From: JAGXRK01 sp963804005
GTDB lineage: Bacteria; Bacteroidota; Ignavibacteria; Ignavibacteriales; Ignavibacteriaceae
Direction of reading: 5' to 3'
Assembly (NCBI GenBank): GCA_963804005.1
Contig: CAWDOP010000010.1
Coordinates: forward strand, 109,033-173,032
Length of the DNA: 64,000 nt
Shown: one piece after another, positions 36,102 to 43,876 of the stretch
Position numbering within the stretch: the first letter of the stretch is position 1
Layout: each line of letters begins with the position of its first letter
The notes under the pieces: model-generated
Seen by the model: the letters and a program-made list of their open reading frames with translations, nothing else
Databases searched by the model: none
Told to the model about the DNA's origin: nothing
Made by a program: the position numbers and the translations under genes

Positions 36102-37058
36102 CTAATTATTTATTCTAAAATGTTCGTATGCTTTAGTAATACCATTTTTTAATTCAGTTTTGTATTTCCAACCGAGAGAATTAATCCTTGTAACATCCAA
36201 CAATTTTCTTGGTGTACCATCTGGTTTTGTAGAATCATATTTAATTTTGCCCTTAAAGCCAACAACATCAGCAATCATATAAGCAAGATCGTTAATTGTA
36301 ATATCCTTTCCGGTTCCAATATTTAAATGAGTTATTCCCATTTCATAAATATCTTTAGCCTCGATATTCTCCATGAGAAAAATCAATGAATCGGCAAAAT
36401 CTTCAACAAATAAAAATTCACGCATAGGTTTTCCCGAACCCCACAATATAACAGAGTCGGAACTTGTTTCTTTAGCTTCATGAAACTTTCGAATCAAAGC
36501 GGGAAGCACATGAGAAGTTTCTAAATTAAAATTATCATTCGGTCCATACATATTGGTTGGCATTACAGAATAAAATTTTGAACCGTATTGCCTGTAATAG
36601 CTTTCACATAATTTTATTCCGGCAATCTTAGCAACGGCATATGGTTCATTCGTATATTCAAGATAGTCCGATAGAAGATATTCCTCTTTAAGCGGTTGCG
36701 GCGCTAGTTTAGGATAAATACATGAGCTTCCGAGAAAAATAAGTTTTTCAACTTTGTTCTCGTATGAAGCGTGAATAATATTAGCTTCTATCATCAAATT
36801 ATCATAAATAAACTCAGCACGGAAAGTGTTATTTGCCAAAATCCCACCAACTTTTGCTGCAGCAATTATAACAATTTCAGGTTTTTCAGATTTAAATAAG
36901 TTATTAACCTCCGATTGGTCCCTGAGATCAAGTCTATCCAATTCTCTTAGTAAAAGATTGTTGTAATTTTTCTTTTGCAATTCTCTTGTAATTGCAGAGC
37001 CAACCATTCCTTGGTGTCCGGCAAGATATATCTTTTTATTTTTTGAATTGTTACTCAT
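36102..37058 (-). CDS. fcl: GDP-L-fucose synthase
   Basis: An SDR epimerase-reductase that finishes GDP-L-fucose from GDP-4-keto-6-deoxymannose. Seen: GHQGMVGSA at 14-22, SSCIYPKLAPQPLKEEYLL near 110-128 and the YAVAKIAG (YxxxK) pair near 139-146. Length 318 is normal. It sits directly upstream of gmd in the transcript; DegT, rfbC and rfbA lie further upstream on the same strand. Confidence 0.97.
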   Translation of the reverse strand: MSNNSKNKKIYLAGHQGMVGSAITRELQKKNYNNLLLRELDRLDLRDQSEVNNLFKSEKPEIVIIAAAKVGGILANNTFRAEFIYDNLMIEANIIHASYENKVEKLIFLGSSCIYPKLAPQPLKEEYLLSDYLEYTNEPYAVAKIAGIKLCESYYRQYGSKFYSVMPTNMYGPNDNFNLETSHVLPALIRKFHEAKETSSDSVILWGSGKPMREFLFVEDFADSLIFLMENIEAKDIYEMGITHLNIGTGKDITINDLAYMIADVVGFKGKIKYDSTKPDGTPRKLLDVTRINSLGWKYKTELKNGITKAYEHFRINN

Positions 37059-37177
37059 TCTTACAAACCATAATAAAGTGAAAATTAAAAATCTAACTCC
37101 TCAATTTCTAATGCGATGAGTGGTGCTTTTTTCTGAGGCATCATTTATTTTTAGAATTAATTTATTCGCTAACAACA

Positions 37178-38353
37178 TTATTTGTTCTTAAAAAATTCTG
37201 CTGTTTTACTAACAACATATTTTATCTGATCATCGCTAAGTTCGGGATAAATTGGTAATGCAATAGATGTATCTGCCGCAAACTCCGAATTCGGGAAATC
37301 TCCTTTTTTACCATTAAGATTGGCAAAACATTCCTGAAGATGAAATGGAACAGGATAATAAATTTCTGTTGCTATTTCATTCTTTGTTAAGAATTCTCTT
37401 AAATCATCACGCTTTTCAACACGGATTATGTATTGATTATAAATATGATAATTTAATACTGTTGATGAAAGATTTTCATAAACTGCTTTGGGAAGAAGAA
37501 CTTTATTCTTTGAGTCAAATTTTGTTTTACCTGTTTCTTCGGCTAACCCGGCAGCAATAAACTGTTCATTATATTTTGCGGCATTCTTCCTTCTCTTCTT
37601 CGACCAGGAATCTAAGTGGGGAAGCTTTACGTTGATTACTACTGCCTGAATAGCATCTAATCTGAAATTTCCGCCAATAACTTTATGATAATACTTGGGT
37701 TCACCGCCATGAACTCTTTTTATAATTATTTTTTTTGCAAGCTCATCATCATTTGTGGTCACTAAACCGCCATCGCCGAAACAACCTAAGTTTTTACTCG
37801 GGAAAAATGAAAAGCATCCAATGTCACCAATTGTGCCGACAAATCTTCCGTCTTTATATTGTGTCCCGATTGCTTGTGCTGCGTCTTCAACTACATATAG
37901 ATTATTTTCTTTGGCAAGCTTCATAATTTCATCCATCTCCGCACTTTGTCCGTATAGATGAACGGGAATTACTGCTTTTGTTTTAGAGGTGATTTTTCTT
38001 TTAAAGTCATCAACATCAATATTAAAAGTAACAGGATCGCAATCAGTTAGAACAGGAACAGCATTTAATCTTGACACGACTCCGGCTGTTGCGAAAAATG
38101 AATATGTGGGAACGATTACTTCATCTCCCGGCTGAATATCTAGTACCATTAAAGCAAGAAGCAGAGCATCGGTACCCGATGATACGCCAATTGCATGTTT
38201 TGCCCCCAGATATTTGGCACAGGCATCTTCCATTTTTTTTACTTCTGGACCAAGAATAAAGTACTGTGACTCGGCAACTTTGATTATTGCTTCATCCAGC
38301 TCTTTCTTTAATGATTGATATTGCGGCTTAAGGTCTAATAATGGTACTTTCAT
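37178..38353 (-). CDS. DegT/DnrJ/EryC1 sugar aminotransferase
   Basis: A PLP-dependent transaminase that adds an amino group to a keto nucleotide sugar. The PLP lysine lies in FFPSKNLGCFGDGG (Lys187), with GTDAL at 60-64, EDAAQ at 156-160 and the late HIYNQYIIR. 391 residues. The product sugar cannot be read; WlbC/WbpE-like or FdtB-like enzymes are the nearest in pattern. Neighbours make dTDP-glucose and GDP-fucose, so an amino-deoxy sugar of a surface polysaccharide is likely. Confidence 0.9.
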   Translation of the reverse strand: MKVPLLDLKPQYQSLKKELDEAIIKVAESQYFILGPEVKKMEDACAKYLGAKHAIGVSSGTDALLLALMVLDIQPGDEVIVPTYSFFATAGVVSRLNAVPVLTDCDPVTFNIDVDDFKRKITSKTKAVIPVHLYGQSAEMDEIMKLAKENNLYVVEDAAQAIGTQYKDGRFVGTIGDIGCFSFFPSKNLGCFGDGGLVTTNDDELAKKIIIKRVHGGEPKYYHKVIGGNFRLDAIQAVVINVKLPHLDSWSKKRRKNAAKYNEQFIAAGLAEETGKTKFDSKNKVLLPKAVYENLSSTVLNYHIYNQYIIRVEKRDDLREFLTKNEIATEIYYPVPFHLQECFANLNGKKGDFPNSEFAADTSIALPIYPELSDDQIKYVVSKTAEFFKNK

Positions 38354-38392
38354 AGATATCCTTTGAGAAATGTTAAATTAGAATTTTTAAAA

Positions 38393-38953
38393 TTATAAAT
38401 CAGTCTGATAAACAAAGTCCTTGTCAATCTCTTTGAACTTTTTTGCTTGCAAATCTTTTTCAGAAACAATTGGAGTTTCAATCAGCCAATCAATGTTTAA
38501 ATCGGGATCATTGTAGATAATCGCTCTTTCATGTTCTTTGCTATAAAACTGAGTGCATTTATAAGAAAAGATTGCCTCATCGGAAAGCACTGAAAAACCA
38601 TGAGCAAATCCGGGAGGAATCCAAAGCTGCAAATGATTTTCCTCGGACAATTCTGCCGCATAATATTTGCCAAAGGTAGGCGAATCAAATCTTATATCAA
38701 CTGCTACGTCTAAAACTCTGCCCGAAATAACCTGACAAAGTTTGCCTTGTGCTTTTTCGCCAATCTGATAATGTAATCCTCTAATAGTAGATTTTATAGA
38801 TTTGGAAATATTATCCTGAACAAAATTTAAATTAAGTCCTAAGTCTTCGTATATCTGCTTATTAAAAGATTCGAAAAAATATCCTCTGCTGTCGCCAAAA
38901 ACTTTGGGTTTAATTAGAAGCAGCCCCTGAATTTTAGTTTTTTCTGTTTCCAT
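38393..38953 (-). CDS. rfbC: dTDP-4-dehydrorhamnose 3,5-epimerase family protein
   Basis: A cupin-fold epimerase of 186 residues. Active-site features: NISKSIKSTIRGLHYQ with the catalytic His in RGLHYQ, then the Asp of VDIRFDSPTFGKY and the Tyr of YKCTQFYSKEHERAI. It converts dTDP-4-keto-6-deoxyglucose to the rhamno form. It sits 13 bases after rfbA. The intermediate enzyme RfbB and the reductase RfbD are absent from this cluster, so the substrate must come from elsewhere. Confidence 0.94.
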   Translation of the reverse strand: METEKTKIQGLLLIKPKVFGDSRGYFFESFNKQIYEDLGLNLNFVQDNISKSIKSTIRGLHYQIGEKAQGKLCQVISGRVLDVAVDIRFDSPTFGKYYAAELSEENHLQLWIPPGFAHGFSVLSDEAIFSYKCTQFYSKEHERAIIYNDPDLNIDWLIETPIVSEKDLQAKKFKEIDKDFVYQTDL

Positions 38954-38966
38954 GGTCGCGTAGTGA

Positions 38967-39830
38967 TTAACTTTCTTTATAAATTTTTTCTAAATAGTCT
39001 CTATACATTGAGTTTGGAATTGAATCAAGAAGTTTTCTGAACTGATTCTTGTTTATAAATCCTTTATTAACAGCAATTTCCTCAACGCAAGCTACCTTTA
39101 AACCCTGCCTGTCTTCGATAACTCCAAAAAAGGTTGACGCTTGCAGTAAAGCTTCGGGCGTTCCTGTATCAAGCCATGCTACGCCTCTTCCAATTTTTTC
39201 AACATATAATTCATCATTGGCAAGGTATGTTTTATTTACATCCGTAATTTCCAATTCACCTCTTGCGGAAGGTTTAAGATTTTTAGAAATATTAACAACT
39301 TTATCATCATAAATATATAATCCCGGCACCGCATAATTTGATTTTGGCTTGGATGGTTTTTCTTCAATAGAAATTGCTTTGCCATTCTGATCAAATTCAA
39401 CAATACCATACCTTTCAGGATCATTAACCTGATAACCAAATATTACAGCACCATTCTCCAATTTCATAGCATCATAAAAAAATTGAAGATTACCATAAAA
39501 AATGTTATCGCCAAGAATTAGTGTTACCTTGTCATCGCCGATAAATTCTTCACCGAGAATAAATGCTTCCGCAATTCCGTTTGGAGCTTTTTGAACTTTG
39601 TATTGAATGTTCAATCCAATTTGTGAACCATTATTGAATAACTGTTTATATAGCGGAATAGTTTCTTCATTAGAAATTATTAGAACATCTTTTATTCCAC
39701 CAAGCATAAGAATAGATAAGGGATAATAGATAAGCGGTTTATCGTAAATAAGTGATAATTGCTTGCTGTAAACTTTTGTTATTGGATAAAGGCGCGAACC
39801 GGAACCTCCGGCAAGAATAATTCCTTTCAC
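38967..39830 (-). CDS. rfbA: Glucose-1-phosphate thymidylyltransferase
   Basis: Makes dTDP-glucose from dTTP and glucose-1-phosphate. Seen: the N-terminal nucleotide-binding LAGGSGSRLYPIT at 6-18, KQLSLIYDKPLIYYPLS with the catalytic Lys, the metal-binding LGDNIFYG near 107-114 and the late GVAWLDTGTPEALL. Length 287 is typical. First gene of the nucleotide-sugar block, which runs rfbA-rfbC-degT-fcl-gmd. Confidence 0.97.
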   Translation of the reverse strand: MKGIILAGGSGSRLYPITKVYSKQLSLIYDKPLIYYPLSILMLGGIKDVLIISNEETIPLYKQLFNNGSQIGLNIQYKVQKAPNGIAEAFILGEEFIGDDKVTLILGDNIFYGNLQFFYDAMKLENGAVIFGYQVNDPERYGIVEFDQNGKAISIEEKPSKPKSNYAVPGLYIYDDKVVNISKNLKPSARGELEITDVNKTYLANDELYVEKIGRGVAWLDTGTPEALLQASTFFGVIEDRQGLKVACVEEIAVNKGFINKNQFRKLLDSIPNSMYRDYLEKIYKES

Positions 39831-39897
39831 AAGAAATCCTGTTTTTAATTAATAATAACACAAATATAAAAAGATTATTGCAAAGGTTACGAGGTAA

Positions 39898-41289
39898 TTA
39901 AAGTAGTTTTCCGCTTAAAATTAAGAGAGCTACCGTAAAATAAATTATCAGTCCAGTAACATCTACTAATGTTGAAACGAGTGGGGCAGATGAGGCCGCG
40001 GGATCTATACCAAATTTTTTAAGAATAAACGGAAGCATTGAACCAGCGATATTTCCCCAAAGCACAATTCCGACTAAAGAAATACCAACAGTTAAGGCGA
40101 TTAAGGATAAATAAGATTCTATGGCTGTTGAAAATTGTGCAATCACTATAACCTGACAGAACCCTATTAAACCAAGAACCAATCCCATGGCTAATCCGGA
40201 AAAAATTTCTCTTCGCATGATATGCCACCAATCGACAAGTCTAATTTCGCCAAGTGCCATCGCACGCACTACAAGGGTTGCTGCCTGTGAACCGGAATTA
40301 CCTCCGCTAGAAATAAGCATCGGAACAAATAATGCGAGGGCCGCAACTTTCAATAATTCCCCCTCAAAAAATCCCATTGCAACAGCAGTTAGAGATTGAC
40401 CGATCAGAAGTAATGAAAGCCAGGGAACTCTCTTTTTAATTATTGCCAGAACGGGTAAATCGGGATACGGTTCGTCAAGAGCTTCAATAGCAGAAAGTTT
40501 GTGAATATCTTCGGTTGCTTCTTCTTCGGCAACATCAAGAACGTCGTCCACAGTTACTATTCCCAAAAGTATTCCCAATTTATCAACAACCGGAAGTGCA
40601 ACTCTATCATATTTTTTAAACAGTTCGACTGCTTCTTCCTGATCAGCATTAACGTTTAATGCTACAAAGTTTTCTATCATCAATTCACGAACAGGAGAGA
40701 CCAATGGGGCAAGCAAAAACTCTCTTATTTTAACATCATCAATTAACTTTCCCTTTTCATCAATAATGTAAACTATGTTAAGAGTTTCTTTATCCTCTCC
40801 ATGAATTCTTATATAATCTAAAACCTGTTGAACCGTCATATCCGGCTTAACAGCTATATAATCCGGTGTCATCAATCTGCCGACACTGTTTTCCGGATAG
40901 CCGAGCAAAGCATTTGCAATTGTTCTTTCTTCGTGAGAAAGAAGTTGAATCAACTGTTTTGCAGCAGAGCTTGGCATTTCTTCAAAAAGTGCTGTTCTAT
41001 CATCGGGAGACATTTCGTTCAATATTGCAGCAACTTCTTCTTTACCCATAGCTTTTATTAACAATTCCTGTGTATCGAAATCAAGATGCTCAAAAGTATC
41101 TGCAGCAAGTTCATTATGAAGAAGTCTGAATACTATTACTTGCTCATTTTCGGGTAGTTCAACGATAAGGTCTGCAATATCGGCGGGAGTCCATTCGGTA
41201 AGAATTTCCTTGAGAACACCAAGCTGTCTCTCCGCAATAAGAGACTGAATTTCTGGTTGTAGCAATCTGCTTAGCATAGGAAATTCCAT
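39898..41289 (-). CDS. mgtE: Magnesium transporter MgtE
   Basis: A homodimeric Mg2+ channel. Order: an acidic N domain (about 25-130), two CBS domains (about 135-255) that act as a Mg2+ sensor and gate, a connecting helix (KIKLSAIEALDEPY region) and five transmembrane helices (about 285-463) ending with the conserved LVDVTGLIIYF. The sequence NSGSQAATLVVRA is the family's pore-lining segment. The length of 463 residues is typical. Single gene; no M-box riboswitch seen upstream. Confidence 0.96.
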   Translation of the reverse strand: MEFPMLSRLLQPEIQSLIAERQLGVLKEILTEWTPADIADLIVELPENEQVIVFRLLHNELAADTFEHLDFDTQELLIKAMGKEEVAAILNEMSPDDRTALFEEMPSSAAKQLIQLLSHEERTIANALLGYPENSVGRLMTPDYIAVKPDMTVQQVLDYIRIHGEDKETLNIVYIIDEKGKLIDDVKIREFLLAPLVSPVRELMIENFVALNVNADQEEAVELFKKYDRVALPVVDKLGILLGIVTVDDVLDVAEEEATEDIHKLSAIEALDEPYPDLPVLAIIKKRVPWLSLLLIGQSLTAVAMGFFEGELLKVAALALFVPMLISSGGNSGSQAATLVVRAMALGEIRLVDWWHIMRREIFSGLAMGLVLGLIGFCQVIVIAQFSTAIESYLSLIALTVGISLVGIVLWGNIAGSMLPFILKKFGIDPAASSAPLVSTLVDVTGLIIYFTVALLILSGKLL

Positions 41290-41436
41290 AATTAGAAGAC
41301 TATTTTCTACATTTTTATTACAATAGTTTTAACTTTGATTTGTGAGTAAAATATTTTACTCCGGTTGCCAAAATAGAAATATTATTTGTCAATAGGAATT
41401 GAAATTAGCATATAATTTTTTAACGAAAGATCCTGT

Positions 41437-41523
41437 GTGATAAAGATACTTGCGGATGAAAATCTTGCTTATCCAAATGAATTGTTTTCACAGTTTGGTG
41501 AAGTGCGCATTGTGAATGGATGA
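41437..41523 (+). pseudogene. pdxB: Erythronate-4-phosphate dehydrogenase (pdxB) N-terminal stub
   Basis: A 28-codon frame from GTG (41437) reads KILADENLAYPNELFSQ and continues GEVRIVNG before a TGA at 41521. This closely matches the start of PdxB (pattern KIL.DENMPYA.ELFS.LGEV). The usual GR that follows, and all of the NAD-binding domain of this roughly 370-residue enzyme, are missing. It sits in the gap between mgtE and the methyltransferase gene. I read it as a deletion remnant. Confidence 0.78.
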
Positions 41524-41556
41524 GTATTTCTAACCCAAAGTAAAAAATATTGCGTT

Positions 41557-42303
41557 TCAGGATTTCTGTACAATAAAAAACTCATATCCATAATAAGCAG
41601 AATATTTTCTGAATAATTTAATTTCGTCTGCTGCTTCTTTTATTATTGGTGAAAGGCCGGGATCATTTATATATTTTTTATCAAGCGATTCTAGCTTTTT
41701 TAAAAGCGGGTTGTAGTAATTATCCCACCAGCTTGATTCCGGTAAGGTAAAATGGTTAATAACTTTATATCCGTTTCGAACAATAATATCAATATTGCTA
41801 TCAACATCTGTTATTTCCGGATAAGCAATTTTCCAACACTCTTTTAACTCTTCCGGTATGTCTTTCTTCAGCCAGCAAATGTGTGAGCAGACAAGATATC
41901 CATTTGGTTTCAAGAACCTTTTCCATTCATTCAATCCTTTTTCTAGTCCAATAATATAAATTGAACCTTCTGACCAGATTATATCAAAACTATTATCATC
42001 AAACTCCAGGTCTTCCATCAACTGAACAGATGTTGAAATTTTTTCCTGAAGTTTCTCTTTCTTTGCAGTTAATTCCAGTTTATCTAAATATGGTTTATAA
42101 AAATCAACGGCAGTAATTCTTCCATCCATTAGTTTTGCCAACTGAATTGTTTGCATCCCTGTTCCGCAGCCAATATCCAATAACGATTTGATTTCCTTTA
42201 TATGCGGAATTGAGTTGAAGGCTTTTGTTGTTGATTGATTATCGCCCGGACCTTGCCGCGGTAAATCAATATAAAATTGAAAGAAAAATTCTTGTGCGTC
42301 CAT
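41557..42303 (-). CDS. Class I SAM-dependent methyltransferase
   Basis: 248 residues with a Rossmann SAM-binding core: motif I LLDIGCGTGMQTIQLAK near 41-57, an acidic residue closing strand 2 (ITAVDFYKPYLDKLE) and NSFDIIWSEGSIYIIGLEKG at motif IV/post. The substrate is not evident; small-molecule methylation is likely for this type. It lies 17 bases downstream of the TonB/YwqK gene on the same strand, so the two may be co-transcribed. Confidence 0.88.
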   Translation of the reverse strand: MDAQEFFFQFYIDLPRQGPGDNQSTTKAFNSIPHIKEIKSLLDIGCGTGMQTIQLAKLMDGRITAVDFYKPYLDKLELTAKKEKLQEKISTSVQLMEDLEFDDNSFDIIWSEGSIYIIGLEKGLNEWKRFLKPNGYLVCSHICWLKKDIPEELKECWKIAYPEITDVDSNIDIIVRNGYKVINHFTLPESSWWDNYYNPLLKKLESLDKKYINDPGLSPIIKEAADEIKLFRKYSAYYGYEFFIVQKS

Positions 42304-42320
42304 TATAAATTTTAACTTAT

Positions 42321-43136
42321 TTATTTATCTTCAAGTTTAAACTCAACCGGAATGATCATCTGAACTTTAATCGGCTTTCCTCTTTGCAAACCGGGTTTAA
42401 AACGTGAATAATAAACTGCAAGTCTTGCCGATTCATCAAGCAATGGATGAACGCTTTCAACGACCTCTGCCGAGGATACTTCACCTGAAGTTTCAATGAA
42501 AGCATGAATCTTTACTGTGCCTTCTATTTTTCTATCACGTGCTTCTCTTGAGTATGAAAGACGTCTGTAAATAGAGTTCATCCCACCAATCGGTTCGGGC
42601 ATTACTTCAACATTCAGATAATAAGCAGGATCATCTTCATAATTAATTTTTTCTTCTTCTTTAGGCGGTAAAGAAAGTTCGTTTTCCTTACTTGTTTTTT
42701 GCAGTTGACGTTGTTTCCATTCGGCTAAATATTTTTGATAATCTTCTTCACGGTATTCCCCGACAAGCAGAAACTCCTGTCCGATTCTTACTCCATTTTC
42801 AAAAATTATATCTTCAATGTAATTTCCCGAAGAATCAAACATAGAAACGGGTCCTTCGCGTTTTCCATTTTCAATATTATACAATTCCTTAAGATTTCCG
42901 TTCGAATAGTACAATCTTACTAATCCGTCAACTTTATCATTCACATAATTTCTTTCTTCTTTAGTATTTCCATCTTGATCATAAAACTTAGCTTCGCCTT
43001 CGCGGACGCCATTTGAATACAATATGACGGATTCGACCTGACCATTTTCAAAATAAGTTTTAACTGTATCGGTTTGACCGAATGTATTACTACAAAAAAG
43101 ACTAATGAATAAAGTGATATGTAATTTCATTAACAA
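42321..43136 (-). CDS. YwqK-repeat protein with TonB C-terminal domain
   Basis: 271 residues. A signal peptide (about 1-20) is followed by YwqK/MORN-like repeats (about 25-125; recurring 'YF.NG+.E...Y.+G...G...F+D..G'), a charged linker (130-170), and a TonB C-terminal energy-transduction domain (about 178-268, ending IKVQMIIPVEFKL). No N-terminal transmembrane anchor other than the signal peptide is visible, so it is not a classical ExbBD-driven TonB. It is probably periplasmic, perhaps contacting outer-membrane receptors. Confidence 0.8.
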   Translation of the reverse strand: MLMKLHITLFISLFCSNTFGQTDTVKTYFENGQVESVILYSNGVREGEAKFYDQDGNTKEERNYVNDKVDGLVRLYYSNGNLKELYNIENGKREGPVSMFDSSGNYIEDIIFENGVRIGQEFLLVGEYREEDYQKYLAEWKQRQLQKTSKENELSLPPKEEEKINYEDDPAYYLNVEVMPEPIGGMNSIYRRLSYSREARDRKIEGTVKIHAFIETSGEVSSAEVVESVHPLLDESARLAVYYSRFKPGLQRGKPIKVQMIIPVEFKLEDK

Positions 43137-43176
43137 TTTCTTTCAAGGTTAAAAATTTTGTACACTAACATATAAT

Positions 43177-43740
43177 TCAATCCTGAGTAATGAGAGGCAT
43201 TAAAATGGTGATTATAAATATTAGAATTGCTGTTCCGAAAAAAAAGTATCCGACCAAATGATCATACTGTAAAACACCAAGCTCACTGAGCATATAATAC
43301 CAATCGTGATAAACTTTATTCCCACCAAGTAAGGGAAGTTTTCGTGCCTGCGCATCAGCTGCATAAACCGAAATATTGATAAGATTTTGCCCAAGCCATA
43401 AAAATGAAAATTGCATTCCTGTGCGGTAATGACTTCTGTAAAAATACCATGCGATGACTGAAGGAAGAATTATCTGCATCAAAGTTCCGCCGAGAGTATA
43501 AATAAACCTTCCGAAAAATTTAAAAAAAAGATGACCGGCTTCATGAATAACAAGATCAATGTTATCAAGCAGACCGTATTCTCCTCTGTTTATTATCCAA
43601 TAAACCGAAATTGGTAAAATAATTATAGACGGAATCCATCTTTTAATTTCATCTAATTTTGTATGTTCTTTCGCATACTTTAGACTTACTTTGGTTTCGT
43701 CCTTTAATTCCTTATTTATATCGTCTTCTGGTAATAGCAT
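43177..43740 (-). CDS. M50-like membrane zinc peptidase, small
   Basis: From the ATG at 43740 the protein has 187 residues; an in-frame TTG at 43752 would add four. After a charged N-terminal stretch there are about four to five helices. One holds the zinc-binding HEAGH (counting from the TTG, His70-Glu71-His74), with a GG that may face the catalytic pocket. A later HDW and a DAQ are candidates for the third ligand. It resembles site-2-protease-like M50 enzymes in miniature. Substrate unknown. It stands between the TonB/YwqK gene and a histidine kinase. Confidence 0.65.
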   Translation of the reverse strand: MLLPEDDINKELKDETKVSLKYAKEHTKLDEIKRWIPSIIILPISVYWIINRGEYGLLDNIDLVIHEAGHLFFKFFGRFIYTLGGTLMQIILPSVIAWYFYRSHYRTGMQFSFLWLGQNLINISVYAADAQARKLPLLGGNKVYHDWYYMLSELGVLQYDHLVGYFFFGTAILIFIITILMPLITQD

Positions 43741-43876
43741 AAAACGTAGCAAATCTTAAAAAATCTAAAAAATAATAATGAAGATTAATTTGAATTGTTA
43801 CAAATATAAGATTTTATGGCAGGATATTTTATGATCAATAAATCTTTAAGAAAGTAAAACCCCCAGAGGAAATAGT

